Below, piece by piece: positions 11,440 through 25,478 of a stretch of DNA of 64,000 nt. The notes beneath the pieces were generated by a model. The model made no database searches. It was given only the letters and a program-made list of their open reading frames with translations, and had not been told where the DNA came from. Each line of letters opens with the position of its first letter. Position 1 is the stretch's first letter. The DNA comes from Diphasiastrum complanatum (Eukaryota > Streptophyta > Lycopodiopsida > Lycopodiales > Lycopodiaceae), in NCBI GenBank assembly GCA_029204225.1, contig CM055109.1, positions 30,811,360-30,875,359 of the forward strand, in the 5' to 3' direction. The position numbers and the translations under genes are program-made.

Positions 11440-12651
11440 ATGGAAACATATTCCATTCAGGATAAGTACTTGCTCTATAGAGATAGAGTATGTGTCCCCA
11501 ATTCAGAGGATTATAGGCAGCAGGTCCTATATGAATGTCATGACAATCCTAGCGCGGGACACCCAGGCATACAGAAGACCTATGAGCTTCTTCGTAGGCA
11601 ATTTTTCTGGCCCAGTATGAAAAAGGACGTCCAACAGTATGTAACCAGTTGCCAGAACTGTCAAGTAAATAAAAAAGAGCGTTTAAAGGTAGGAGGGTTG
11701 TTGCAGCCCTTAGAAATACCAGCTGGTAAATGGGAGAGTATCTCCATGGATTTTATAGTAGGCATGTCTAAAACCCAAAAGGGTAATGACGCTATGTGGG
11801 TCACAGTTGACCGTTTGACGGTTGACCTAAATGGCTCACTTTATTCCGACCAAAACAACCGTTAGAGCTCCAGAGTTAGTGAGGTTGTTTGTAGACCGGC
11901 TATTAAATTGTACGGTCTACTTTTCGGCATAGTCATCGACCAGGACAATAAGTTTAATGGAAAATTTTGGAGGGCAGTATTCCATCATCTCCATACTAAA
12001 CTTAATATGAGTACCACTGACCATCCACAGACGGACGGTCAAACAGAGAGGGTAAATCAGGTGCTGGAGGATATGCTTCGTGCATACGTCAACAAGAAGC
12101 AGACTAATTGGGAGGAGTATCTCTCGATATTAGAGTTTGCTTACAACAGTACCAAACATTCAGCTACGGGATACAACCCATTTATGCTAATGTACGGTTT
12201 TCAGCCACGCTCACCCACAGCTGTAGCGTTTAAACAAGAAAAAGTTGAAGCAGTCAGAAACTTTTTAGAGGACCTAAACCAGATGATAGGACATGCTAAG
12301 CATAGCATTAGGCAGTCCCAGGATCAAGCCAGACATTATGCAGATCCACACAGACGGGATGTGCAGTTCTCCGCTGGTGAGAAAGTCTACTTGAGAGTCC
12401 CAATTGACTCTAAAACCCTCAAATCAGGAGTGTGTGCTAAATTGTATCCAAGGTATTGTGGTCCCTTTACCATCAGTAGGAGACTAGGCGAGGTCATCTA
12501 TGAACTAGAACTCCCACACAGTAGTAAGGTTTTTCCAGTCTTTCATGTAAGTCAGTTACGAAAAGCCTTAACCAGATCAGAAAATCTGGTAGGGGACAGT
12601 GTTCTAGTCCTCCCATTGAATCCCCAGCAACCTCCACATGGAGATTCTTGA
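11440..12651 (+). pseudogene. Gy-1 integrase
   Basis: The zinc-binding HHCC domain (ECHDNPSAGHPGIQKTYELL, then CQNCQ) is followed by the catalytic core: first Asp in SISMDFIVG, second in GIVIDQDNKF, and Glu in DGQTERVNQVLED. Between 11815 and 11905 the true frame is left and regained, breaking the core. The C-terminal part keeps the GPF tract (YCGPFTISRRLGEVIYELEL) and FPVFHVSQLR. Would insert element DNA with the observed 5-bp duplication. Confidence 0.92.
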
Positions 12652-12793
12652 TAGGCAGACTCGTCATACTCTATACCGAGAATATCTGGTCCTGTGGAAT
12701 GATCAGCCTGTTGAGAATGCCACTTGGGAAAGTGGCAGCGTCCTTCGCAAGATTTTTCCAGACTTTGTCTTAGAGGACCAAGACGGTTCTTAA
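12640..12793 (+). pseudogene. Gy-1 chromodomain-like C-terminus
   Basis: One base out of frame with the integrase, the sequence reads LYREYLVLWNDQPVENATWE and ends at TAA 12791-12793. The aromatic and W-x(n)-TWE spacing fits a chromodomain of the plant chromovirus kind. The polypurine tract GGGGGAGGGAG lies just after it, next to the 3' LTR. Confidence 0.75.
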
Positions 12794-12804
12794 GGGGGAG
12801 GGAG

Positions 12805-13162
12805 TGTTACGAGCTCGTGACCAGTGCCGAACCCTAGAGAACACAGATAGGTCAGATACCACGGTCAGGGTCGTGTCCAGCGTACACAACCAACAGGGCA
12901 AGACGATGTGAGTAGTGTGCCCCAGCACGGTCCATAGCCATGGCGGGCCTAACACATTCTAGGGACCCTGTCAGTAGGACAGGGCCCCCAGTTGGGTCTC
13001 GACGTGCAGTCGGCCACGTCAGTGACACGTGGCTGACACTTGGCAATTGCATGCTACCAGTCCTCACACTAGGCTAGGAGGGGCTTACTCTATATCAGGG
13101 AGTAGGCAAGGTTGGGTGGATCAGTTAGTGTTTGCCCTACTGTGGTGTTAGGATCTATTACA
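12805..13162 (+). repeat. Gy-1 3' LTR
   Basis: 358 bp, same ends as the 5' LTR. Preceded by a purine-rich tract at 12792-12804 that would prime plus-strand synthesis. Followed by the TSD AGAGG. Confidence 0.93.
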
Positions 13163-13167
13163 AGAGG

Positions 13168-14612
13168 TGCATAGTCGATGTGCAATGTGAGCAAGGAATG
13201 GTCAGATAGAGTGGTTGAGCAGAGTTGAAAGTTTGTAATGCCACTGGAAAAGTGCGACGATCCCATAGCATGTTAACTACTCAGTCACCATGGTGTCAAT
13301 GGAAGATAAAGCTCTCTCACATAACCACTATGCAATTATATATGGCCAAGTCATGTGCCTTCTTGAGATGAAGCAGATAATCACGATATGGTGTACTGGT
13401 TTTGATTGGACCTCTGCTATTGGAAAGTTCAAACTTTGTTGTGCCAAGATAGCATATTCGTCGCGATCACTTGTCAAATTATAGATGGTTATCTGTCATC
13501 GCACTATGCAGGCGAAAAGAATTCCCTAGTAAGATATTTCCTATTTCAATACATCCAGTAATATCATCCAATGGATACATAAGTAGAAATATAGCACCAT
13601 GATGTGTCACTATTTAACCTGAACATCTCAAAATCCTCGTTTTGATGAATCACTAAAAACACCCATTGTAAGGCATCAATATAATAACCTCCTGATCCAC
13701 TTCCACCTATGAGCTAGTAGCATCAGAAACTCTTTTCGAAATCAACATGTGATCAAGGAAAGAGAAATGTTGTTGCAATTTCTAATTTCCAATGAGGATG
13801 CATGGGTTACTGGAGCTGTTCCACTCACCCCAAAACCCCCAAATCTCCTAGGCCCGTGGGTTGAAACTTGAAAGGGATCTGCTAGTTGCTGGAATGCATG
13901 CGTCTCTTGTAGCTCTATGAGAGTGAAGTCCTCATCCTTGCATATGACGATGCCTCTTAAGGCAGCTAGACAAGCCTTAGGTGAAGTGAAACAGATAACT
14001 AGCATTGAGTAATCTTGCTATGGATACCAAGCTCTATACAAAGCAGGTGAAGCATTACCAAGTGCAGTAATAAGGAAAGCTTATTAACTGCAGTCCTTTT
14101 CTAACATATATTTTCTAAAGACCTTGCAATCTACCATTAAGGGCTTTTTTAGCCACCAGATGCTTCTTTCAAGGTCTAGCTTAGAGCATCTCGGTCACAA
14201 GTGGAGATGTCCTTGTAACCACCCTTGGAATCTCTTAGTGCCTTTGGCCATGAAGTAGTCTCTTTTATCTATTTTGCCAACTTACTCTTGCTCATGCTAA
14301 AAGAAAGGGATCAGACTCAGTCAGGGAGGAACTCCACTGTTGCACTCTATAATTGTTTGGACAGCCCAAAGGAGCTATTTTAAAATGGCTAGTTGGGCCT
14401 ACCATGTGTTTTTTTGCTATCTCATTTAGATGTTCTTATTATCTATTCTCATGTGTTCATCTTGTTTTCAGTCGGAGTTACAAAAATGAAGTACTTTCAC
14501 AAGTGTATTTGTTCGAGTTCTTTTCCCATATTTGAATGTAGTGTTTTGTTTTTTAACTTGCCTTCAAAATATCAAAGCACATTATGAAATGCACTTAACA
14601 AGCATTTTACAG
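13168..14612 (+). other. SRT1 intron 1, right part
   Basis: Intron DNA between Gy-1 and the second visible exon. A short - strand frame at 13742-14005 contains QETHA and may be a trace of a LINE endonuclease, but the match is too weak to call. Otherwise nothing recognisable. Confidence 0.45.
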
Positions 14613-14666
14613 GGAACTCCAAAGGATAAGAAAGCGACGCTGCTTATTCATGGAAGAGTTGATGAG
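14613..14666 (+). CDS. SRT1: SRT1 exon: TPKDKK segment
   Basis: A 54-bp exon after the acceptor ATTTTACAG and before a GTTGGT donor. It encodes GTPKDKKATLLIHGRVDE in phase 0, directly continuing IVNLQ of the previous exon 10 kb upstream. The TPKDKK...IHG tract is diagnostic for SIRT6-like sirtuins, where it follows the NAD-binding core. So short an exon would be missed by ORF searches. It was found by reading for the expected continuation. Confidence 0.93.
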
Positions 14667-15599
14667 GTTGGTGTAGGATAATTTTTCACTCCAATTTGTC
14701 TTTGGCTTCTCAAATTGTTTTGAATTAAAGGACGCTGAATAGTTTTTTTTGTTCAAATGATGGATGTCTTTTCATAAATTGTGATATTTTTTGGCCCTTT
14801 TTCTACATGTGCTATGCAATTATAAGTTCATCAAAGATATAACTTATGTGCGTCAAATCAATTCTAGGATGAGTTTTCAAGGCCCAACAAGGTTGATATG
14901 AAAAGAACATAGGCTCCCAAATCTTGGAAGCCATATAGGTGTCATGAACAAAGAAACATATATCTCTATTACAAGCGGTGAAACATACTGGGGAAAAACA
15001 AAAGCCTCCTACTATATAGAGAATAAAACATGATGAATATGAAAAGAATATGACATTGCATATTCTCATTGAATTCAATGGTTTTATGGGGGAAAGCTAA
15101 TGCACACTGCTCTCTTTATGGCATATTTACTTTGAGCAAGATTGGCACAACTTGGTTCCTTTGACATCAGCATCTAACACTAATGGAAGGTTGATTCATT
15201 CCATTCATTATATGAAGTTGCCTCTATGATAATATTTTAGTTGGAAGGATTTTGGATCAGAGGGGATCTTGTTGATTGACGATCTGAAAAATAACATGAA
15301 ATAAGAATTCTTTAAACACTTACAAAGTGAGAAAGTAGAATCTTATTGGGAGATTGTAAGGATGCTTTATCATACTCCGGTGCTCTATCCAAAGGTTGGG
15401 ATGATAAGAGTTGGATTGAAGTTATGCAATCATCATCTGTAATTGCCATTCATCCTCCTTTATTAGGATGGCCTTAGCTTCGAACTGCCAAGGCATTACA
15501 TGACATGAAGACTGTTAGTTTGACTATCCAAGTAAACATTAATTGGTACTCTATAAAAACCTTGTACAGTAGGATATTGAATAGTTTCTCTAAAGCTTT
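14667..15599 (+). other. SRT1 intron 2, left end
   Basis: No gene recognised. Sequence from about 15250 on may belong to the upstream part of the copia fossil that follows, but I cannot assign domains to it. Confidence 0.4.
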
Positions 15600-16035
15600 A
15601 GAAAAAGTCTTGTTTCAGTTGGAGTCATGGTAAATTGACATTGGAAGGTTGAATTTGTCAAGGGTGCTTGCTTGATCAAGGACATGGATCATGACTATAT
15701 TAAAGTGGTTGTGATGGGTTATCATGACAATACTTGTGGTCTTTACAAGTTGGACGCAGCCAAACCTTAAAGAAGAATATGGTTTAAGATCATCTATCGC
15801 ATCTCAACTTGAGTTATGGCATCATTGGATGGGTCATCTTAACTATGGTAGTTTGTGCTCGATGAGCAAGTTGAGAATGATGAATGGATTATCAGGCTTG
15901 TAGGAAGTACAACGCTCAATTTGTGAGGGTTGCGTGATGCGCAAACAGCATAGGGAGAAATTCAAGAAGGGTCAAGTGTCACGGGCCACGAAGACACTTG
16001 AGCTCATTCATAGTGACCTATGACAAAAGGAACAT
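15600..16035 (+). pseudogene. Ty1/copia fossil: GAG-pre-integrase zinc domain
   Basis: From about 15745 the frame reads GLYKLDAAK and then, from 15814, LWHHWMGHLNYGSLCSMSKL. CEGCVMRKQHREKF and LELIHSDL follow near 15920-16020. This is the His-His-Cys-Cys GAG-pre-integrase domain and the first residues of the integrase core of Ty1/copia elements. Stops at about 15900 and 16021 and the absence of a following core show a dead fragment. It is the only copia trace I can support in the window. Confidence 0.85.
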
Positions 16036-16213
16036 TAGGTTGCCAAAGATGAATGCAAATCCAGAGGCTTCATTAGAACAATAAATTTGAGAAGTCTAAA
16101 GACTATTGTGTGAAGTTGTAAGGTAAGAGAATGGCTGCAAAATACACGAGATGCATTGGAATGTGGTGTGAGCGGGTTGTTTTGCAAGGGAAGGGGGTTG
16201 CAAAAAAGGTTTT

Positions 16214-16350
16214 GGAGAGAGAGAAAGAAAGCATGTTAATGTCTTTAAGATACCCCAAGGAATGTAAGATTGTTGAGTACATTTCAAGTGTGCGTGAAAA
16301 AACTGCAAGAGTGTAAACATCTCCTGTAACTACAGCTAAACTACCAATTA
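16214..16350 (-). repeat. Old LINE 3' end scrap
   Basis: On the - strand this carries the same 3' end as the other LINEs here: CTTGAAATGTACTCAAC..., then CCTTGGGGTATC, ATTAACATG and a CTTTCTTTCTCTCTC tail. It lies directly beyond the LINE-a tail. No coding part is present. Confidence 0.6.
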
Positions 16351-16762
16351 TCATGAGAGAAAGAAAGAAAGATTTATTAATGTCTTTTCCATGCCAAAGG
16401 GCATATAAGACTAGTAAATGTACATGTCAAGTATGTGGTACCAGTGGGAGCATATGAAACGTCTCCGAAAGTAATGAAAGAAACAACATATCTAAATATT
16501 ATGAATTGAAATGAATAGGAGTATAAGTGCTACTAAATGTCAAAAATGAGGTATAGCTGTCCTGCTGATGCTATAGAAGGATGTGATGCGAGCCGCAACA
16601 TGAGGTAACTTTGGTAGCCACTGACGTTGTCTAGAAAGATGAGAGGTGTGTCTCCTCATGATAGGTCAAATAGCTTGAGCTGCAACATGACTATGAGTGG
16701 TGCGTTGTCTTTGATCTCTATGAATAGGTGTGTCGTCGCGAAACAGGCAATAGTATCTCCCT

Positions 16763-17176
16763 CTAATCATAGCATACAGGGCATCTGAAGATAAAATCCT
16801 CCTCAGACTCCACCTCACTCAAAGAGCATAACGGGCATATTTGCTCCTCTCTCAAAATACCATGGAACCTCCTAGTCTCAATAGCCAACTGTTGTGATGA
16901 TAGGCGAAGTTGGCCCAACATGAATTTGAGACTATGCGATAATCCCAAGTCCAAATACTGAGTCAAAACCAGAAACCCGTTACCCAAGAAATCTAGCTCC
17001 AAGAAATGGGTTTGATAGTAGTCAGATTTGACCCTAAGCTGGCTCTGCCAAGTGCGATCAAGGCATGCTATGTATAAAAAACATTTGATATACTGATGAG
17101 TACCCGAAGGGGGATCTGTGATAGAGATACTAGTTGACTCAAGGAGGTGGTGGGATGCATGAGAGAACCATGACAA
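16763..17176 (-). pseudogene. LINE-a C-terminal domain with damaged zinc finger
   Basis: Matches the C-terminus of LINE-b: TDPPSGTHQYIKCFLY, LGQLRLSSQQLAIETRRFHG, then CPLCSLSEVESEEDFIFRCP. In LINE-b and LINE-f the same motif is C-x2-C-x(n)-H-x4-C. Here the His is Asp, so zinc binding would be lost. Equivalent to the zf-RVT region of plant LINEs. Confidence 0.82.
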
Positions 17177-17569
17177 CCGATAACCCTGATCATGAAGATA
17201 ATGGGAAGAAGCAAGTGCTATCTGTGTATATCTTTGCTCTGCAACTGGAAGCGCTTGAACTCTCTAAATATATGTAGTAAGCTGGAAAGCTGCAACTAGC
17301 TCTGTATTGGTGGAGTACGGAACTCGACAAGGATAATTTCGTGGAACAGAGGGCATTGCCCGAATCATGCGAGCTAAGAGGTAGTCTGTAATCTCGAGAT
17401 ACTAGCCTAGGATGAGGAAGAAAGACCAGTGCACCATGTGTCTGCTGCTTATAAAGTTGTGAGGGTGAGAATGGTATTAAAAAGTCTAGACTTACTCGGA
17501 GCATCCCGAATGGACTTCTGGAAACAAAACCTCTCCAACTAAACAAGGGAAGAATGGTCCTTCCCAAGT

Positions 17570-18780
17570 TGAGCAGGAGCTGCCTGCCTCATACTCAGAA
17601 TATAGGACCAGTGAAAAGTATCCCTGACCCCCCTAGGGGTTGTCCATTGAAAATAAGCTCTTGACATTGCATGAAAGCTCGAGAAGTATTAAAGACCATA
17701 ACCTTCGCCTTCACAACGTTCACCCCGAAGCCCCAACGGGTACAAAAGGCTCCAACTGTCATTGTGAGCCCTCTCTAGTCGGAGAGACTAGCACCACATC
17801 ATTGGTGTAAAGAAGAATGGCAGTCAGAATGTCGCCTAGCCTACCCTAAACCACATCCACCATCTCCAAATAATCAATATATAATCCAAAGAGAACCGGT
17901 GAAGAGAGCAATCTTGCTTCACCCCCAAACGGTGTTCCAAATATTCTTAGAAATACCGTTGTCATGATGAAAACAACACAAAACTCTCTCATAAAGTGCG
18001 ATCATGTCTGTGGAGAAGCCAAGGCCGCGAAGTCTCTCAATAAGCAAGGAACGTGGAACAGAATCAAAGGCTTTTCTAAAGTTCACAAAACAACCGTAAA
18101 TCTGCTGTTTTTCCTCGATACGAGCCTGGATAATGAAAATATGGTTGGTAGTAGAGTAATGGGTTGGGAATCCTACCTGGCCCAAAGCATATAATCTCTT
18201 GTTCCAGCCTCTGAGTCACCGCAGACGGATGAATAGTTCAATATAGCTTCGCGAGAACATGTCCAATCATGAAAGTCCAGTAGTTAACGGGGATCATGGG
18301 GTCACTATAAGGTGAACTCAGATGGTCGGGGTGAGATAGAGGATGTGTGGATTGGATGGTGCTGTATAGCTTGGCAATGATATGCCCAACCATAATGGTA
18401 CGATAATCACCAGGGTCCATGGGGTCACCAGTTTTGTGAATGGGATGGATAATGTTGGTACACCAAGAGGAAGGGAAGCCAGAGGCGACTGCTCGATTGA
18501 GCAAAGTGGCTAGGGTAGGTGATAGTGTGTCTATAGCATGGATAAGGAGTTCGGATTCAAGGTCATCAATATCGCGGGTGCGACTCTTGATGGTCGTCGG
18601 GACCATGTCCGAGGTGAAGAAAGTGAAGTGGTCGGCCGGAGAGAGATGGAGATGGGTGTGTCTGTGGGTGCAGTATATAAAGTAGTGGCATATGTAGTCC
18701 AGGTATGAAGGTCGGTGAGGGGAGGAGGTGGAGTACGGGGAAGGAATTCCTTCCAGAAGGCACCAGTGGAGGAACTGCAA
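17570..18780 (-). pseudogene. LINE-a reverse transcriptase
   Basis: Recognisable pieces: LNRAVASGFPSSWCTNIIHP and DYRTIMVGHIIAKLY (18350-18480), RKAFDSVPRSLLIERLRGLG (motif A region, 18010-18090), and the active site at 17798-17809, which reads YTND instead of YADD. A segment is duplicated: GDPMDPGDYRTIMVGHIIAK recurs about 117 bp later as SDPMIPVNYWTFMIGHVLAK. Several frames are needed. Clearly inactive. Confidence 0.88.
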
Positions 18781-18821
18781 AGGGAATCGACTAACCTTTT
18801 CCCTTTTTGGGTTTCATACAC

Positions 18822-19751
18822 TCATTTCTTCCGACGGAGGGCAAAATGGAAAGATCGACGAGCTGCAGGAAGGAGATGTGTGTCATGAGATCTAGCTTGG
18901 GTGACTTGGAGGTGAAGAGAATGACACTCGGCATCAAACCATAGAGGTCGGATAGGGTGTGGCGAAGTGGGTGGACATCGATGTGGTTTAGAGGGAAAGG
19001 AAAAGGATGCATCAATATGGAGTGAAGTGGTAAGGAAGATGGCTTGTGTTTCCAACGGTGTGTAGTGTGGAAAATAACAAAGAAATGAGCTGACGGCCTC
19101 CTGGTATGTCGGGATGTGGAAACGGTCAATCGAGGAATAAGTGGAGTATTGGGTGGATGGGAAATCGGGATGGATCCCATACTGAAGGATAGGAAGGAGT
19201 GAAAATCGGACATAAGTGGGATAAAAGCTGGTGACCCCATGAGATAGTCGACAACATTGTGTCCTCCGTTGTGTGGGTGGCAAGTGAATCTCTTTTAGCT
19301 TGTTGGCCAACTCGTGAGCTTCACCCATCTGTAGAAGGTACTCACCATAGCTTGTGATAGGGCCCATCCTGTCCTCTGAGGCCCTGATGATACCAATGTC
19401 ATCGCAATCAATAGCTCGCGTGCGTAATTTATCAGTAGTGTCATGAAAGTCCACCTGTCTGGTAGCAGTCTTGGCATTAAAGTCGCCAGTGAGAAGGACA
19501 CAGCCTCGATCTGTAAATCTGACAATGTTTGCTGAAAGATCAGCTTAAGGAGAGCCTGATCCGTCCGCAAAGGAGGACTCTAGAGGGAAATAACATGCGG
19601 CAATAAAGAGATCTCTATCCAAACCAATATCTCGTTCGGTGATATGAACCCATATGTATCGTGCTTGTGCATCATGTTGGATAAACTCTATAACTGGCTG
19701 TAGTGACTCTCGATAAAGACATGCAACTCCACCTGAACCTCTGCAGTACCA
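18822..19751 (-). pseudogene. LINE-a APE-type endonuclease
   Basis: Read across frames on the - strand: GSGGVACLYRES (near 19720), DLFIAACYFPL, the metal-binding GDFNAKT at about 19467-19487, then a C-terminal region whose SDH tract is worn. This is the exonuclease-endonuclease-phosphatase fold that nicks target DNA in L1-like elements. At least one stop (near 19555) and a shift interrupt it. Confidence 0.8.
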
Positions 19752-19985
19752 TCAAGGTACCTGGACAGCTCCAGCACGATAGATCACTCGTCTTCCGGTA
19801 GCTTTGGCGGTTTGGAATGCTTGACGTCTTTCTTCGACTTGGATATAGGTAAGGTCATCATCCATGAAGATTTTGGTGCCTTTCAATTTGGCTCTTTGTT
19901 GCAAGGTTTCTTTACGATACGTATGTGACATAAAGCGGAGGATCAAAGTAGTGGTGTCCTTCTTAGTGCGCCATGCTGTATCCAA
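19752..19985 (-). pseudogene. LINE-a ORF1 RNA-binding (RRM-like) domain
   Basis: Contains LQQRAKLKGTKIFMDDDLTY and RRQAFQTAKATGRRVIYRAG. The pattern R-x-LKGT-x-(I/F)-(F/M)-x-(D/E)DLT...RVIY is the C-terminal RNA-binding domain of L1-type ORF1 proteins. The same domain recurs at 62045-62228 in LINE-k. Separated from the Ala/Pro part by stops and shifts. Confidence 0.7.
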
Positions 19986-20265
19986 ACCACTTGCATTATG
20001 TCCTAGGGTAGTACATAAAAATCTTTTTGCTTCAATGGCGTTTTGGATGTCAACGATGCCTCGTACCCTGATATTGAGAGCCTTGGAATCTCGAAGTTTT
20101 TCTTCCGTAAGAGTAGAGGAAATGAATGATGAGAAGAGGGCAGACTTACTTCCGCCATCAGCTGTCCAAGGTGGGCTTGTACTTTTGTCTTGGTGAGGAT
20201 GGAAGCCTATGTTTTGGTCGATTCTTTGTGTTGGCTCAGTTGCTGTTCCAGATCTTGTAGCTTCG

Positions 20266-21039
20266 TCATTGTCTCTTTTTGTGGCTGGGAAGCATGTTTG
20301 ATTTCCATCTCTGTCCGAAGCTGTTGGTTCTCTGTGCGTAAGTGGATGACTCCAATTTCAAGGCTTGGATGTTTGATGTTAGCTCTTTCAGTTGGTAGGC
20401 TAGGAAACTTTCGAAGGATTTGGAGCTAGTGTAGTCGGCATGAGATAAGAAGGGCGTGTCTGGAGCTGCGATGGTAGAGATGGGAGTGGAGGGGACAGGT
20501 GGTGAAGGAGGGCCAGAGTGGGAGGCGTGAAGAGGGAGAGAGGGGGGGTTGCATTGCGCAACAGCAGGAGGGTGGGCGACAAGTTGGCCAGCAGGAGATT
20601 GGGCGGCAGGTGGAGCAGTAAATGGAGCGGGTGGGGCGGCAGCAGGTGGAGGTTGGGCGGCAGGTGGAGCAGCAAACGGAGCGGCGGGTAGGGCGGCAAC
20701 AGGTGGAGCGGCAGTAGGTGGAGCTGCGGGTGGGGCAGCAACAGGTGGAGCGGCAGTAGGTGGAGCTGCGGGTGGAGCGGCAGTAGGTGGAGCTGCGGGT
20801 GGGGCAGCAACAGGTGGAGCGGCAGTAGGTGGAGCTGCGGGTGGGGCAGCAGGTAGAGCTGTGGCAGCTGTGGGTGGAGCAGCAGGTGGAGTTGTGGCAG
20901 CATGTGGAGCTGCGGGAGCAGGTGGAGTGGCGGATGGTGCTGCAGGTGGGGCGGTAGATGGGGTGGAGGGGGTGGAAGGGGGTGTTTGGGCGATGGTAGG
21001 GGTGGGGGAGCAAGGGCTCCCCCTAGTTTTTCTTGCCAT
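20266..21039 (-). pseudogene. LINE-a ORF1 N-terminal part, Ala/Pro repeat protein
   Basis: A 257-codon frame starting MARKTRGSPCSPTPTIAQTP. Residues about 25-150 are almost entirely Ala, Pro and Thr in repeats such as PPAAPPTAAPPVAAPPAAP, encoded by a 42-bp tandem DNA unit at 20640-20900. The end (from about residue 205, KSFESFLAYQLKELTSNIQA) looks able to form a coiled coil, as in other LINE ORF1 proteins. The frame stops before the RNA-binding domain, which lies downstream in another frame. Confidence 0.6.
20640..20900 (-). repeat. 42-bp tandem repeat encoding Ala/Pro blocks
   Basis: On the + strand the unit AGGTGGAGCGGCAGTAGG...GGGGCAGCAAC (42 bp) is present about three times in succession with a 24-bp partial copy between. 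It sits in the LINE-a ORF1. Confidence 0.8.
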
Positions 21040-21093
21040 GGAGGTGGGGGGGGGAGCTCAGATCTCCATGAAGCAGTAATGGAGGAGCAGCAG

Positions 21094-24115
<3,022 letters not shown>

Positions 24116-24247
24116 TCTTTATTAATGTCCATGGAATACCCTAAGGTACATAGGACTGAAAAAAGGTACATGTCAAGTATGCCCGGTGGGAGCTTGAAAG
24201 CTCTACCACCTAGAAGAAACAAGATTACAATAAAACAGGAAATAGTG

Positions 24248-24545
24248 CTATGCACAAGGAGAGTCAAGCATCATAGATGTCTCTCTGCTTGTGAGAAAAA
24301 ATGATGTAAAGTATGCTGTGGCACTGTCTCTGTGCAAGCTGCTCTCTCTGTTGTCGAGTAGATGATCGGTGGTGTCTATGCTGTCGTGAAGTTGCAGGCT
24401 GTGGCCTGCAGGCTGGCTGTCTCTCTGGTCGACGACACTGTCGCTCCCGTCTATGTATGGTGGCATCTGGAATCTCAGCCTCTCCATCAGAGTCACTACT
24501 CTCCTGCCTTTGTCTCCGACGGGATAGACACTCCTGTATGCTCAA
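24248..24545 (-). pseudogene. LINE-c Arg-rich C-terminal tail
   Basis: Frame reading MSIQECLSRRRQRQESSDSD, then GEAEIPDATIHRRERQCRRP and more Arg/Gln/His-rich sequence. It matches the tail of LINE-b. Such basic tails probably bind nucleic acid; that is inference. Confidence 0.7.
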
Positions 24546-25027
24546 CTATATCAGGGGGGAGGTGTCAGCGTCAAAACTCGCCATACGCAGGTCTATCATC
24601 TCCCGAATCATCAACGCAACACATCTGGAGTCCTGATACGATATCAAGGCAGAGAGTGCAAGTGGATGGTCTCGAAACTAGTATCTCCCTCGAATCTCAT
24701 AGTAAGCTGGGCATCTGAAGAGAAAATGGAACTCATCCTCTATATCATGTAGGTCACACATACTACAAATCCTCGCATCTCTCGGGATGCCCCTGTATCT
24801 GCCAGTCTCAACGGCTAACTGGTGAGAGGAAACCCGGAATTGTCCCATCACTATCCGCAGTCAGTGTGAAATAATGTCCACTAGGTATCTGGGTACAATG
24901 GGATACCCAGCAGGATCCCGAGATAGAAAATGTGCCCGATAAAACTCCGTCTTCACCCTAGATGAATCCTGCCAAGTGCTCTGAAGATATGCCCTGTATA
25001 GGTATCCTCTAATATACTGATGAGTAC

Positions 25028-25478
25028 AGTTATGGACTCGGCTCATTACATTCGCCATGTCCATTTACATTTACTTTACTTTATGCATAAGCAGGCTTTG
25101 GGCCCTTTTTTATTCATTATTTGACATTTAGACTATATGGTTGGCCTTGGGCCCTATTATTGACATTTAGACCATATTATTGGCTTTGGGCCCTATGATT
25201 CACTATATTGGTTATTTGGTCATATTACCGAGAGTGGGGGCCTTCTTGGAGGGCGCACTATTTTCCCTCTCAGTTTGGCCCTAGCCACTGGAAGCTTCCT
25301 TTTAGGGCTTCCTCTTGGCTATAAGTAGGGATTCTGTGTCATTTGCTACTTGGCTTATGATATGATCTCCTTCTTTAGTCTCTTTAAGCTTTCTCTCTCC
25401 TGCTTTCTAGGGTTAAGTCTTGCTTATGTGATGCTTTCATAGACTAAATCTAGATCAGCCGTGGCTACGTTCATAACT
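25028..25478 (+). repeat. Solo LTR, Gy-2 family, inside LINE-c
   Basis: A 451-bp LTR from AGTTATGGACTCGG to TTCATAACT, flanked by the perfect 5-bp TSD AGTAC (25023-25027 and 25479-25483). LINE-c coding resumes on each side. It has extra sequence near 25120-25200 (a repeated GACATTTAGACCATATTATTGG-type block) compared with the Gy-2 LTR. It inserted after LINE-c, then lost its internal part. Confidence 0.94.

Larger units (their letters stand above)
7611..13162 (+). mobile_element. Gy-1: complete, decayed Ty3/gypsy chromovirus
   Basis: A 5,552-bp element with two 358-bp LTRs (7611-7968 and 12805-13162) and a perfect TSD AGAGG (7606-7610 and 13163-13167). Order inside is gag, protease, RT, RNase H, integrase and a chromodomain-like end, all on + and co-oriented with SRT1. 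LTRs differ at about 19 of 358 sites by my count (about 5%), mostly transitions. Several stops and frameshifts in gag and pol show it cannot make its own proteins. It lies in SRT1 intron 1. Confidence 0.95.
16353..21093 (-). mobile_element. LINE-a: near full-length, decayed L1-like element
   Basis: Read on the - strand: a short leader (21093-21040), an Ala/Pro-rich ORF1 region, an ORF1-type RNA-binding domain, an APE endonuclease, a reverse transcriptase, a zinc-binding C-terminus and a 3' UTR ending AATAAATCTTTCTTTCTTTCTC at 16353-16390. It begins directly after the tail of LINE-b. Stops and frameshifts occur throughout, and the RT active site is mutated. It is antisense to SRT1 inside intron 2. 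Confidence 0.88.

Noticed and set aside
13742-14005. LINE endonuclease fragment (QETHA)
   Set aside because: One short motif without the neighbouring catalytic tracts is not enough.
20549-21079. Gly/Ala-rich + strand frame of 176 codons
   Set aside because: It is the antisense of the Ala/Pro ORF1 of LINE-a. GC-rich repeats leave the opposite strand open, and it has no domain of its own.
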